This document shows, one piece after another, positions 26,594 to 34,939 of a DNA stretch of 64,000 nt. The translations under genes were made by a program, and so were the position numbers. The stretch's first letter is position 1. Each line of letters opens with the position of its first letter. Below the pieces are notes generated by a model. That model made no database searches. It was given only the letters and a program-made list of their open reading frames with translations, and had not been told where the DNA came from. Origin of the DNA: Streptococcus suis (GTDB taxonomy: Bacteria > Bacillota > Bacilli > Lactobacillales > Streptococcaceae). Where the stretch lies: assembly GCF_024509555.1 (NCBI RefSeq), contig NZ_JAMWEL010000009.1:24328-88327 (forward strand), given 5' to 3'.

Positions 26594-27640
26594 CTACCCA
26601 CCTCCAATTTGGGCAATAATGGCCTCTGTCATTTCTTTGGTAGAGGCAGTGCCGCCGAGATCTTTGGTGAAAATGCGCTCTGCAAAGACCGCTTCAACGG
26701 CTTGGCGAATGGCCTGACCAGCTTGGACCATATCAAAACTTTCTTCTAGCATCATGGCAACAGATAGAATCATACTGACCGGATTGGCAATGCCCTGACC
26801 GGCAATATCAGGAGCCGAACCGTGAATAGGTTCATAAAGACTAGGACCTGCCACCGCGTGACTGGCAGAAGGCAGAACACCTAGCGTTCCTGTCAGTACA
26901 CTGGCCTCATCCGACAAAATATCACCGAAGAGATTTTCCGTCACCAAGACATCAAACCGACTAGGATCCGTAATCAAGAGCATGGCTGCACTATCTACCA
27001 ACTGGTGCTCCAAGACCACATCTGGGTAGTCCTTGGCCACCTCTTCCGCTACCTTCCGCCATAATTTTGACGTTGCCAGCACATTTTGCTTATCAATGCT
27101 GGTGACTTTTTTTCGTCTTTTTTGGGCTAGGTCAAAGGCAGAGCGGACAACCCGTTTAATCTCTTCTGCTTGATAGGTATTGCTATCGCTGGCTTGGTCT
27201 GTTTCCAGAATATGCTCCCCAAAATAAATCCCGCCTGTCAACTCCCGCACCATGACCAAATCCACACCGTCCAGCCGGTCTGCTTTCAGGGGAGAATAGT
27301 CTTTCAAGCTATCAAAAATTTTCACCGGACGGATATTGGCAAAGAGACCCAGTTCCTTCCGAAGTTGAAGCAGACCTTGTTCTGGTCGAATAACTGCATC
27401 ATCATATTGAGGGCTACCGATTGCTGCTAACAAAATCGCATCTGCCTGACGGCAGGCTTGCAAGGTAGCATCTGGTAGAGGATGGCCAGCCGCATCAATC
27501 CCAGCGCCACCAAAAGCTCTCTCCTCAATCTCATAATCAAATCCTACTTGCCCAGCCACAGCCTCGAGAACTGCTAGGCCAGCCTCCATGATTTCAGGGC
27601 CAATTCCATCTCCAGCCAAGGCTACAATTTTTTTCGTCAT
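26594..27640 (-). CDS. leuB: 3-isopropylmalate dehydrogenase
   Basis: 348-residue NAD-dependent oxidative decarboxylase. The N-terminus [20 protein letters not shown], the substrate motif [27 protein letters not shown] and the C-terminal nucleotide-site motif [23 protein letters not shown] are all present. It lies 8 bases after leuA in the operon. Confidence 0.96.
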   Translation of the reverse strand: MTKKIVALAGDGIGPEIMEAGLAVLEAVAGQVGFDYEIEERAFGGAGIDAAGHPLPDATLQACRQADAILLAAIGSPQYDDAVIRPEQGLLQLRKELGLFANIRPVKIFDSLKDYSPLKADRLDGVDLVMVRELTGGIYFGEHILETDQASDSNTYQAEEIKRVVRSAFDLAQKRRKKVTSIDKQNVLATSKLWRKVAEEVAKDYPDVVLEHQLVDSAAMLLITDPSRFDVLVTENLFGDILSDEASVLTGTLGVLPSASHAVAGPSLYEPIHGSAPDIAGQGIANPVSMILSVAMMLEESFDMVQAGQAIRQAVEAVFAERIFTKDLGGTASTKEMTEAIIAQIGGG

Positions 27641-27648
27641 ACTTCCTC

Positions 27649-29211
27649 CTAGATGTGTGGCATGTCCTTCTCAGATAGTTTCTTATCTATCTGTCCACTA
27701 TTTTCTTTTTGCACCATGACATTAGCATGGATATAGGCAATTGCAGAAGCCTTCACCACGTCAAAGTCAATACCAGAGGCATTAAAGATTGTTTCCGTTG
27801 CCTTATTTTCTACAGCGACAAGCACACGCGCCTGGGCATCAATTCCATCGGTGATGGCGTCAATATGGTAGCGTTCCAAGCTAATCTCTTGGTGGAAGAA
27901 TTGGTCAATAGCATTAAAGACAGCCTCAACCGAGCCCTTGCCTGACTCCACAACGACCACTTCTTCCTCATTCTGATTGATGAAGATGACCTGAGCCTGA
28001 ATACTTCCGTCAGACTGACTATCCAAACGCAAATCTTTAAATTGGAAGCCATCACGGTTGCTAATTTCTGTCCCAGCTACTAGAGCTCGAATATCAGCGT
28101 CCGTGATTTTTTCCTTCTTGTCTGCCAGGTTTTTGAAACGAGCAAACAAGCTAGCAACGTCTCCTTCTTCAAAATACAGGTCTAGTTCTTTCAGCTTTTC
28201 TACAAAGGCATGGCGACCAGATAGTTTACCCAGTGGCAGAGAATTTTTCTTGACCCCTACCAACTCAGGTGTAATGATTTCATAGGTCAATGGATTTTTC
28301 AAGACACCATCTTGGTGAATTCCTGACTCGTGAGAGAAGGCATTGCCACCGATAACCGCCTTATTGCGTGGAATGGCAATCCCAGAAAAGCGAGATACTA
28401 ATTCCGAAGTATTGAGCGTTTCCTTAAGAACAATCGGACTAGTCACATCATAGAAATCTTTCCGAATCTCAAGGGCAACAGCTACTTCTTCAAGGGCCGC
28501 ATTCCCTGCTCGCTCACCGATACCGTTGATGGTCCCCTCGACACGACCGGCACCGTTTTTAATAGCTGAAAGGGTATTGGCAACAGCCATACCTAGGTCA
28601 TTATGGCAATGCGGACTGAAAATAATCTCACGGTCCGATTTGACGTTTGTTGTCAAGTAACGGAAAATTTCTCCGTAGTGCTGAGGAGTCGTAAAGCCGA
28701 CTGTATCTGGAATGTTGATGTAGGTCGCACCAGCATCTACCGCTGTCTGCACCACTTCAAGCAAGTAATCCAACTCCGTCCGTGTCGCATCCTCTGGCGA
28801 GAACTCGACCACCTCAAAACGCTCACGTGCATAGCTGACATGTTCAGTGATTTGCGCCAAAATTTCTTCTTTGGACTTTTGAAGTTTAAATTCACGGTGG
28901 ATGGGACTGGTCGCAATGAAAACATGGATCTGCGGATACTTGGCATCTTTCAGAGCCTCATAACAAGCATCAATGTCTGATTTCACTGACCGAGCCAAAC
29001 CTGTCACAGCCGTCTTAGTCATCGCCGCCGCAATCTGACGAACCGCTTCAAACGAATCAGGACTGGCCGCTGGGAAACCCGCTTCGATGGCAGAAATCCC
29101 CCATTTTTCCAACTGCTTGGCAATGGTCACTTTTTCCTTGATAGAAAAATTCACACCCGGCGTCTGTTCACCATCTCGCAAAGTTGTATCTAAAAATTCA
29201 ATCACACGCAT
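27649..29211 (-). CDS. leuA: 2-isopropylmalate synthase
   Basis: 520 residues; condenses acetyl-CoA and 2-oxoisovalerate, the first committed step to leucine. The TIM-barrel domain starts [17 protein letters not shown], with metal ligands in [12 protein letters not shown]. The C-terminal ~130 residues (about 385-500) are the LeuA dimer/regulatory domain that binds leucine for feedback inhibition. AAAGG lies a few bases before ATG 29211. Expression is probably attenuated by the leader at 29283-29431. Confidence 0.96.
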   Translation of the reverse strand: MRVIEFLDTTLRDGEQTPGVNFSIKEKVTIAKQLEKWGISAIEAGFPAASPDSFEAVRQIAAAMTKTAVTGLARSVKSDIDACYEALKDAKYPQIHVFIATSPIHREFKLQKSKEEILAQITEHVSYARERFEVVEFSPEDATRTELDYLLEVVQTAVDAGATYINIPDTVGFTTPQHYGEIFRYLTTNVKSDREIIFSPHCHNDLGMAVANTLSAIKNGAGRVEGTINGIGERAGNAALEEVAVALEIRKDFYDVTSPIVLKETLNTSELVSRFSGIAIPRNKAVIGGNAFSHESGIHQDGVLKNPLTYEIITPELVGVKKNSLPLGKLSGRHAFVEKLKELDLYFEEGDVASLFARFKNLADKKEKITDADIRALVAGTEISNRDGFQFKDLRLDSQSDGSIQAQVIFINQNEEEVVVVESGKGSVEAVFNAIDQFFHQEISLERYHIDAITDGIDAQARVLVAVENKATETIFNASGIDFDVVKASAIAYIHANVMVQKENSGQIDKKLSEKDMPHI

Positions 29212-29282
29212 AAGAATACCTTTCTAAACAATACAAACTTTAAATGACATTAGGTTCTCTTTCTTAGTTTTCAAAGTATACT

Positions 29283-29327
29283 AAGAAAAAGAAAACACCT
29301 CGAGGACTATTACCTGCGAGATGTTGT
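29283..29327 (-). terminator. Attenuator terminator of the leu operon
   Basis: On the minus strand AACA-t-CTCG-c-AGG, a loop, CCT-CGAG-g-TGTT and then TTTTCTTTTTCTT. It lies between the leader peptide and leuA. Upstream sequence (29328-29376) can form competing structures around GGGCGCTGTTGAC. Confidence 0.7.
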
Positions 29328-29377
29328 CAACAGCGCCCGCTTGGTAAGCCAAACAGGACTAATGCATTCTTTCAGCA

Positions 29378-29431
29378 CTAGCCCGACCGTCGCAACAACA
29401 AAGCAAAGAATTTTGTAGTGACAGGTTTCAT
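29378..29431 (-). CDS. leuL: leu operon leader peptide
   Basis: 17-residue frame MKPVTTKFFALLLRRSG with AAAGGAAAAG as ribosome site. Three consecutive TTG leucine codons lie near its end and two Arg codons follow. The stop is about 50 bases before the terminator. This is the layout of ribosome-mediated attenuation: stalling at the Leu codons when charged tRNA-Leu is scarce would favour read-through into leuABCD. It was found by reading the leader and is too short to call by length. Confidence 0.75.
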   Translation of the reverse strand: MKPVTTKFFALLLRRSG

Positions 29432-29465
29432 TTGACTTTTCCTTTCTGTGTTTTACTTGTTGACT

Positions 29466-29494
29466 ATGATAACGCACTTTTTTTTACTTGTCAA
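29466..29494 (-). promoter_or_regulatory. leu operon promoter
   Basis: Minus strand TTGACA (29489-29494), 17 bases, TATCAT (29466-29471). It gives a transcript starting about 25 bases before the leader peptide. Confidence 0.75.
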
Positions 29495-29555
29495 CAGAAA
29501 AATGGAAATTTTCTGAAAAATCCGAACAATACGGCAATTCATACAATTTATGATT

Positions 29556-29590
29556 AAAGAAAACCAAACCCGTTCGAGGTTTGGTTAAAG
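29556..29590 (-). terminator. Terminator after the TIR-like gene and downstream fragment
   Basis: Inverted repeat AACCAAACC-N6-GGTTTGGTT with TTTTCTTT on the minus-strand side. Confidence 0.6.
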
Positions 29591-29618
29591 GGGTAAACTG
29601 AGTTGTTTTAACGACATA

Positions 29619-29777
29619 CTACCAGTTAAGTGTGATACCTTGCTCTAATAATTCGTTGACTTCAGCCAGTTGAACAGAAATATTTGCCAATTGCTGCTGA
29701 ATGACATTGAGTGAGGCCGGCATCATATTTCTAAATTCTTCTTCACGTACGAGGTTGCCAGCCTCTTGCCATGTCAA
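29619..29777 (-). pseudogene. Short open frame, probably the orphan 3' end of another gene
   Basis: 53 codons beginning with TTG immediately after the TGA stop of the TIR-like gene. The peptide includes WQEAGNLVREEEFRNM and QQQLANISVQLAEVNELLEQ, a heptad-like helical tail. There is no ribosome site or good start, so it looks like the C-terminal remnant of a gene whose front was lost when the TIR-like gene arrived. The alternative is a small gene translated by reinitiation. The parent family is not recognised. Confidence 0.4.
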
Positions 29778-30449
29778 TCAAAGAATACTCACTTCATCAA
29801 ATTCATACAAATGATAAACCTCATTCATCAATTTTGTAGCAATTGTTGCTGGACTATATTCTTCATAGGCAACACCGAGAATATCCGATGCTATTTCTAC
29901 ATCCTCTTTATCTGTTTTATAATTTATTACCGAGATACGATGCTCTGAGTTTTTTAAATAGCCCAAAAGCATACCTAGTTCCATCATAACATTTGGACGA
30001 GGTAGAAACTTCCCTGGTTCAATCTCAATATCTGGTGATAAAAGCACGATTCCGTAATCCGCCTTGGCAACGGATTTCTCCAATTTATTCAAGAGAGAAA
30101 CTCCATTCCCAGCTCGGTCTTCCATCACTTCAACCTCAAAGCCCCATTCCGAAAGTAACCGTTTAACTTCATCTTTCTTTTCTCTATTCTGAAATGCATA
30201 GACGATGAAGATAGTTTTCTTAAGCTTGGTCACCTTTTCATTCCAGTAGTCCAAACGCTCACTTAATATAGAAGCTTCTTTCCCATCCGTAGTGATCGAA
30301 CCATTGGAATAAAAGTTAATATTGCCGTTTGCTAGCTTAAAACGGGTTTCCACACTCCCAATCGGACCTTCTTTGGTCAAGAGTTTGTAAGGAGTTCGTT
30401 TCAGAAACTCTTCAATCATAAACTCATTCAACTTATCGTACTTAGACAT
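29778..30449 (-). CDS. TIR-like nucleotide-binding domain protein
   Basis: 223 residues. The C-terminal ~145 match the pattern of PF10137 (predicted nucleotide-binding TIR-like, also called PCTIR): KTIFIVYAFQNREKKDEVKRLL, VEVMEDRAGNGVSLLNKLEKS, ADYGIVLLSPD, then RPNVMMELGMLLGYL, where the ELG glutamate is the position expected for catalysis. The N-terminal ~75 residues (MSKYDKLNEFMIEEFLKR to YWNE) are not recognised and may be a sensor or partner domain. TIR-like proteins of this group occur in phage-defence systems that cleave NAD or bind cyclic nucleotides. No cyclase or other partner gene is adjacent, so its role here is open. Confidence 0.7.
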   Translation of the reverse strand: MSKYDKLNEFMIEEFLKRTPYKLLTKEGPIGSVETRFKLANGNINFYSNGSITTDGKEASILSERLDYWNEKVTKLKKTIFIVYAFQNREKKDEVKRLLSEWGFEVEVMEDRAGNGVSLLNKLEKSVAKADYGIVLLSPDIEIEPGKFLPRPNVMMELGMLLGYLKNSEHRISVINYKTDKEDVEIASDILGVAYEEYSPATIATKLMNEVYHLYEFDEVSIL

Positions 30450-30482
30450 TGTTACTCCTTAAACTGAATTTCTTTGTAAAAA

Positions 30483-30530
30483 AGGCAGAACACTCTTCTT
30501 CATCTTGTATTCCCAAATTGATAGCGAAGA
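30483..30530 (-). terminator. Terminator of the first SEC10/PgrA-type gene
   Basis: AACACTCTTC, loop, GAAGAGTGTT, then CTGCCTTTTTT on the minus strand. Confidence 0.75.
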
Positions 30531-30543
30531 GTGTTGTCTACCA

Positions 30544-33195
30544 TTATTCTTCGACTTCCTTCCGACGCTTGATTGCGAGGGATAACCCTAAACCTAGTAC
30601 CGTGAAACCAGCTAAGCTAGACAAGATACTGTCCTTACTTCCTGTTTGTGGTAGGCTAGCTGCCTGAACTGGGGCTTTATCTACATCAATGGATCGAGTT
30701 TGCTCTTTAGAAGTAGGGGCCATTCCAGTTGTCTTTATAGTAACTACCTTGCCTGATTGAGCATCGAGTTTTTGACTAGTACCTATAGTTGTTACGTTTG
30801 CTGGTGTTTCTGTACCAAGCGGTGCTTGGCTGTTCCCTTTCGTTACTACAGTCGTGCCATTTGGGTTTTGACCTGATGCAGGAGAACCAGAGGTGCTTCC
30901 TGTTCCTTGGTCATCACCAGTTTCCTCTGTCGGAGCCTTCACTTGTTCCTGGAGATTGTAAAGGTTCAGGAGATTTAGGTAGTGTTTCACCGCAAGAGTG
31001 TAGTTATCCTGTAATTCGGTCAACTTAGCAGCTTCTTGTTGATATGCTGCACATGCTTCCTCTCTGGCTTTCACAGCCTTGTCATAAGCGTCTTGGGCTT
31101 TAACAAGGTTTGCTTCTGCTTCTTTCAAGTCTACAAGTTTTGCTTTAGCATCAATTACGGCTTGTTTTGCGTCTTTCAAGATTACTTCCAAAGCTTGTAC
31201 GGTTTGAGATGCTTGCTCTGCTTTCTCTTTCAATTCGTCAGCGTCTGCTTGTTTCACCAAATAATCTGCCCGCAATTTGTCTGCTTTTGCTTGTGCTGTA
31301 TCAAATGCTGCTTTAGCATCTGTCAAGGCTTGTGCTTTAGCTTCTTTACTTTCTGTCACAGCTGTCAATACCGTCAAAGCTGAGTTATATTTCGCTTGTG
31401 CGTCAGACAATTTAGTTTTAGCTGCATCTAAGTTTGCTTGTGCTTTTGTTGTTTCACTTTCTGTAGACAACAAAGCGTTATATGCGTTTGTTGCTGACTC
31501 AACTTCGGCTTTTGCTTGATTCAAGACAGTTACAGCTTGTGCCAAATCAGCTTGTGCGCGATTGTGAGCCACATTAGCAAGTGCCAATTGTGTGTTTGCT
31601 TCAGTTAATGAGCTAGAATCATTTGTGAATGTTACATCTGTGGCATGTACTAAATTATTAGCTTCAACTGCATTTGTGAGTAGACCTCCAGCTGTGAATT
31701 TGTCACTGTATGTTGCGAAAACGGTCCATGGTTTCAAACCATCGTTTAGATACCCACCAACATTCATTGATTCTTCATTATGAATATATAATCCGATACT
31801 TTCCGCGTTATCAAAATTGGTCCAATGTCCATAATTGCTTAGAGCATCATTAATTGTCAAACCATATATATTTCTGCTCATTTTTTCCACCATGGTTTTA
31901 AATGTTGGATTAGTTTTGTACACGTCGTATGCTAAGTTTTCACTCGCAGCAACACTTGTATTTGGAAATACAATGTCTTCACTAGCTCGTAAGATTGTTC
32001 TATCGTGTTCGAATGGACCATTTTTCTCATCATACATCTCACCACGAACTTTGGCTAATTCAATCAATTTTGTATTTGCAACAACTCCAGATAGCCCAAT
32101 ATTTTCTGCTAATTTGTTATAAACATCTACGGCAACTTGATTCAATTTGTTGATTTGGTCTTCTGTGAAGTTTTCAACGTCAACAATTTCATCTCCGCCA
32201 GAAACAACTACTTTCCAGTATGTTTCTGGATTTGTTGTCACACCACTAGCTTCAATAGCTTGTTTCAACTCAGCAACCGTTTCCAAGGTCTTTGGTGTTG
32301 TCATGAATTTCTTAACAGCATCTTTCACTTCTTGTGGCAAATTGATATCAATTGTGTATGATACTTCATTCTGGAGTGAGTCAACCACTGCTTGTGCTTC
32401 ACTTACCTTGCTTGCTGTTTCAGCTACTTGTGTTTCCAAACCTTCAACAGTGGTTTGTGCATTGCTTTCTGCAACTTTAGCTTCATCTACTGCTGTTTTT
32501 GCTTCTGCAATTTCTTGTACCAAGTTTTGGTCACTTTCTTGTGCTTTAATCAAGGCTTGTTCTGCTGTTGCAACATTTGCTTCTGCAGAAACTACTTCTT
32601 GTTTTGCAGTATCTGCATTAGCTTGAGCTTGGTCAACATTTACTGTTTCATTTTCCAATTGTGAAACTGTTTCTTGTGCAGCGTCTGCTTGTGCTTGAGC
32701 TTCAGTATAAGCTACATTTGCTGTGTCAGCTACTGCTTGTGCTTGGTCAGCTTGTTCTTGAGCCGTTGATGCGTCTTGATTTGCTGTTTCAAGCAAGACT
32801 TCAGTTTCTGATACTGTAGCTTCAGCTTCAATAATTTCAGTTTCTACAGCTTGGATAGCTTCAGGTGTTGCAGTTGCTGCAGTTTCTTGAGCGGCTACAA
32901 GTTCTTCTTGTGCTGTTGTCTCAGCGGTTTGTGCTGCCTGCTTGTCAGATGAAGCACTGGTCACTACCGATTCTTGATTTTTCACTGCTTCCTCAGCAGT
33001 GTTGACATCTGTCTTTGCAGCAGCTACTTGCTCAGCTGTCACTTGATTGGTCGTTGGTGTTTCTGTTGCATTAGCCGTTGGTGATGTCGAATCAAGTGTA
33101 TTAGCACTCACTGCAGCACCTGAGAAACTAACCACTCCTGTTGCAAGAACGGCTGAGGTAAGGGTAACTGTCTTTAACAAGTTTTTCTTATTCAT
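30544..33195 (-). CDS. SEC10/PgrA-type LPXTG surface protein, copy 1
   Basis: 883 residues. A signal peptide (LLKTVTLTSAVLATGVVSFSG) with likely cleavage after VSA is followed by an Ala/Gln/Glu-rich coiled coil (about 50-290). The central globular domain (about 290-530) starts YTIDINLPQEVKDAV and includes a CAP-like stretch around FEHDRTILRASEDI and SENLAYDVY. A second coiled coil (about 540-750), a Gly/Thr/Ser-rich wall-spanning region, and the sorting signal LPQTG near 848 with a hydrophobic segment and RRKEVEE tail complete it. The layout is that of the enterococcal SEC10/PgrA family. AAAGGAG precedes the ATG. The promoter has a G tract in its spacer, so expression is probably phase-variable. 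Confidence 0.88.
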   Translation of the reverse strand: MNKKNLLKTVTLTSAVLATGVVSFSGAAVSANTLDSTSPTANATETPTTNQVTAEQVAAAKTDVNTAEEAVKNQESVVTSASSDKQAAQTAETTAQEELVAAQETAATATPEAIQAVETEIIEAEATVSETEVLLETANQDASTAQEQADQAQAVADTANVAYTEAQAQADAAQETVSQLENETVNVDQAQANADTAKQEVVSAEANVATAEQALIKAQESDQNLVQEIAEAKTAVDEAKVAESNAQTTVEGLETQVAETASKVSEAQAVVDSLQNEVSYTIDINLPQEVKDAVKKFMTTPKTLETVAELKQAIEASGVTTNPETYWKVVVSGGDEIVDVENFTEDQINKLNQVAVDVYNKLAENIGLSGVVANTKLIELAKVRGEMYDEKNGPFEHDRTILRASEDIVFPNTSVAASENLAYDVYKTNPTFKTMVEKMSRNIYGLTINDALSNYGHWTNFDNAESIGLYIHNEESMNVGGYLNDGLKPWTVFATYSDKFTAGGLLTNAVEANNLVHATDVTFTNDSSSLTEANTQLALANVAHNRAQADLAQAVTVLNQAKAEVESATNAYNALLSTESETTKAQANLDAAKTKLSDAQAKYNSALTVLTAVTESKEAKAQALTDAKAAFDTAQAKADKLRADYLVKQADADELKEKAEQASQTVQALEVILKDAKQAVIDAKAKLVDLKEAEANLVKAQDAYDKAVKAREEACAAYQQEAAKLTELQDNYTLAVKHYLNLLNLYNLQEQVKAPTEETGDDQGTGSTSGSPASGQNPNGTTVVTKGNSQAPLGTETPANVTTIGTSQKLDAQSGKVVTIKTTGMAPTSKEQTRSIDVDKAPVQAASLPQTGSKDSILSSLAGFTVLGLGLSLAIKRRKEVEE

Positions 33196-33224
33196 ATAAG
33201 CTCCTTTTATATTGTATCACTACT

Positions 33225-33255
33225 ATTTTACCCCCCCCCCGAAGCCTTTTGTCAA
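33225..33255 (-). promoter_or_regulatory. Promoter with a 10-G tract between -35 and -10 (SEC10/PgrA copy 1)
   Basis: Minus strand: TTGACA (33250-33255), then AAAGGCTTC, ten G (33231-33240) and TAAAAT (33225-33230). The spacer is 19 bases; eight G would give the ideal 17. A second -10-like TGATACAAT lies nearer the gene (33211-33219). Confidence 0.75.
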
Positions 33256-33505
33256 GCGTTTTTTGTATATTTTTATATACTTTTCAATGCTTTTTCTTTT
33301 GCTTGAGGGATAGACATCCACTATCTCTGGAGGGGGAACAATGCACGAATGAGAAAGGATCTCCCCAATAGTCTATCAAATATTTTTTTCTTAAAAATAG
33401 CCAAGCAAACTATTGTTTCAATTTAACTTGTAAAGCGGAAATTTCCTCTTGCTTTTTAATAAATGTAACTATAGTTTAATCTAGTTCTCTTTCTGAAAAT
33501 CAAAA
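33256..33505. other. Gene-free A/T-rich stretch
   Basis: About 250 bases upstream of the first SEC10/PgrA promoter with no coding frame or strong repeat that I can support. Confidence 0.5.
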
Positions 33506-33524
33506 AAGCAGCCAAGGCTGCTCC
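33504..33524 (-). terminator. Terminator of the chimeric GlsB-type gene
   Basis: GCAGCC-tt-GGCTGC followed by TTTTTTG on the minus strand. Confidence 0.8.
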
Positions 33525-33527
33525 TTA

Positions 33528-33998
33528 CTAATATCGATGACCGACAGGATCGGTCAAATCTATTCCGGTTTTGTTGAGTTTATTAAAGATTTCCCGAAAT
33601 TCGATTAACCGGCGCATATTGGCCTCGGTTGGTATGAGGTTGGTATCTGCTTCAAGGTAGGCAATGATATTTCGGGCACGTGGGATGGCGGACTTATCAT
33701 TTTGGCGTAGAAGATTGTAAACAGCCCGCATTTCGATGAGACAGAGTTCTCTCACCAAAAAATGCTTGGCATGGTGGGGGAAATTCTTGATTTCTTCAGC
33801 CAAGGTCCCAGCCTTGAGATAGTAGCCTTTTTCGGAAAAGTAGTCGATCATAAACCCCAGATTCAATAGGGACTGTCCAATCCACGAACCAGCAAGACCA
33901 AGGATAATATTTCCTAGACAGCCACGACGGTCATCTGATGAGGTCAAAGCCCCAGCAATCAAGCCAATAATGGCACCTGCGATAATACTTGTTAACAT
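33528..33998 (-). CDS. Chimeric protein: GlsB/YeaQ/YmgE N-terminus on an unrelated C-terminus
   Basis: 156 residues. The first ~43 (MLTSIIAGAIIGLIAGALTS to GSWIGQSLL) are nearly identical to the intact neighbour at 34651-34884 and form two membrane segments with a DDRRGCLGN loop. From about residue 44 the sequence changes to a soluble helical segment (NFPHHAKHFLVRELCLIEMRAVYNLL, IPRARNIIAYLEADTNLI) that I do not recognise. The DNA of the shared part (33880-33998) is about 90% identical to the neighbour. The likely history is duplication followed by deletion or recombination that joined two genes. The ribosome site (GGATAGAAG) is weaker than that of the intact copy. Confidence 0.65.
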   Translation of the reverse strand: MLTSIIAGAIIGLIAGALTSSDDRRGCLGNIILGLAGSWIGQSLLNLGFMIDYFSEKGYYLKAGTLAEEIKNFPHHAKHFLVRELCLIEMRAVYNLLRQNDKSAIPRARNIIAYLEADTNLIPTEANMRRLIEFREIFNKLNKTGIDLTDPVGHRY

Positions 33999-34292
33999 CT
34001 TCTATCCAGAATGTTTTTAGCATACCAGAAATATAATACATATTTGCTTTGTATAATTATTTAGTAGAAAAGTGAAGACGGTGGCTCTCGGTTCTGCTCC
34101 AACAGTCTGAGTATAGACTGTTGGAGGTTGGAGATGAAACGAACCTAGTTCGTGTCAAAGAGGTGATGCCTATGGGCAATTCATCAAAATCTAACAGAAA
34201 GGGGCTAACCTATACTTGATGGCAAGTAAACTTGCTCATCAAGTAACGACAAATCCTATGGGATTTGTCTAAGGTGCGCACTAGTTTTATTT

Positions 34293-34436
34293 TTGAAAAA
34301 TATCGTTTCAAAAATAAAACGTCGAGGGCTGGTTTCGGCTTTTGAAGTTGTACAAACGATTCTAGCTTTTGGTAGCTTTACCATTGCGCTAGTTAGCTTG
34401 TGCTATAAAATCTTCAAAGAAAATGACAAAAAATAA
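34293..34436 (+). CDS. Putative holin-like toxin frame (type I toxin-antitoxin-like)
   Basis: The frame reads SAFEVVQTILAFGSFTIALV then SLCYKIFKENDKK: one hydrophobic helix with a charged tail, the pattern of the Hol_Tox (PF16935) holin-like toxins. No ATG is present. The only start-like codons are TTG at 34293, without a ribosome site, and CTG at 34329 directly before VSAFEVV and after GAGGG. The coordinates use the TTG. Either a non-standard start is used or the toxin is silenced. Copy 3 (42055-42201) keeps the same frame, including the upstream residues KNIVSKIKRRG. Confidence 0.45.
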   Translation: MKNIVSKIKRRGLVSAFEVVQTILAFGSFTIALVSLCYKIFKENDKK

Positions 34437-34542
34437 CCCGTCCCCACTTTTGCGCGAGTAGGACGGATTAAATCTAAACTACGAGCCACCGTCTTTTTAA
34501 CGGTTCTACGTCAGGTGGTTGTTAGCGCAACTACCTTTTTCT
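34431..34542 (-). ncRNA. Candidate antisense RNA of cassette copy 2
   Basis: A promoter with TATAAT (34549-34554, minus strand, preceded by TGT) faces the toxin frame. The RNA would begin with a hairpin (GGTAGTTG/CAACCACC type, ~34513-34535) and end at CCGTCC/GGACGG plus TTATTTTTT (~34431-34456), overlapping the toxin 3' end. Predicted from structure only. Confidence 0.4.
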
Positions 34543-34604
34543 ATTTCTATTATAACACGAAAGCTATGAAAAGCAACTTTTAATAATATCGGCATACCAG
34601 TAAA

Positions 34605-34636
34605 TTTATCCGATTTTTTCAGAAAAAATCGGATAA
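34605..34636 (-). terminator. Hairpin after the intact GlsB-type gene
   Basis: ATCCGATTTTTT-ctg-AAAAAATCGGAT, a long A/T-rich palindrome just after the stop. Confidence 0.55.
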
Positions 34637-34650
34637 TAGAATTATTTTAG

Positions 34651-34884
34651 TTAATTCCGTCTAGAACTAGAAAAAATCGCCACCAACAATACTGCTCCAA
34701 AGACAGATGGAACCAAGGCCATACCAGCAAACTGTGGACCCCAGTCACCGAAGAGCAGTTGTCCAATCCATGAACCTGCAAGACCAAGGATAATATTTCC
34801 AAGACAGCCACGACGGTCATCTGATGAAGTCAGAGCCCCGGCAATCAGGCCAATAATGGCTCCAGCGATTATACTTGATAACAT
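34651..34884 (-). CDS. GlsB/YeaQ/YmgE-family small membrane protein
   Basis: 77 residues with three hydrophobic segments: IIAGAIIGLIAGALT, GNIILGLAGSWIGQLLFG and FGAVLLVAIF. The loop SSDDRRGCLGN is typical of Gram-positive members of this transglycosylase-associated (stress-related) family. Biochemical function is unknown. AAAGGAAG lies at the right distance from ATG 34884. The front half is duplicated in the chimeric gene at 33528-33998. Confidence 0.88.
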   Translation of the reverse strand: MLSSIIAGAIIGLIAGALTSSDDRRGCLGNIILGLAGSWIGQLLFGDWGPQFAGMALVPSVFGAVLLVAIFSSSRRN

Positions 34885-34895
34885 AGTACTTCCTT

Positions 34896-34930
34896 TCTAT
34901 TGACAAAAAGACTGGTCGCCCAGTCTTATA
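34896..34930 (-). terminator. pepS terminator
   Basis: AAGACTGG-gcga-CCAGTCTT then TTTGTC on the minus strand, just after the pepS stop. Confidence 0.75.
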
Positions 34931-34939
34931 GCATCATTT

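Larger units (their letters stand above)
34052..34565. repeat. Holin-like toxin cassette, copy 2
   Basis: About 510 bp nearly identical, in opposite orientation, to 41925-42441. It has TATAATTATTTAG at one edge, inverted AAGACGGTGGCTC (34075-34087) and GAGCCACCGTCTT (~34484-34496), and several hairpins in the left half (CCAACAGTCT/AGACTGTTGG; CTTGATG/CATCAAG; GACAAATCC/GGATTTGTC). The toxin-like frame follows, and a promoter at the other edge faces inward. No other gene is present in 33999-34650. Confidence 0.7.

Noticed and set aside
31000..33100. Long plus-strand open frames over the SEC10/PgrA gene
   Set aside because: They arise from the Ala/Gln/Thr-rich codon pattern of the coiled coil on the other strand and have no start signals.
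34075..34496. Direct-repeat pairing sites like those of Fst/par systems (AAGACGGTGGCTC)
   Set aside because: The two copies are inverted in the DNA, so the two converging RNAs would carry the same sequence, not complementary ones. They fit element ends better.
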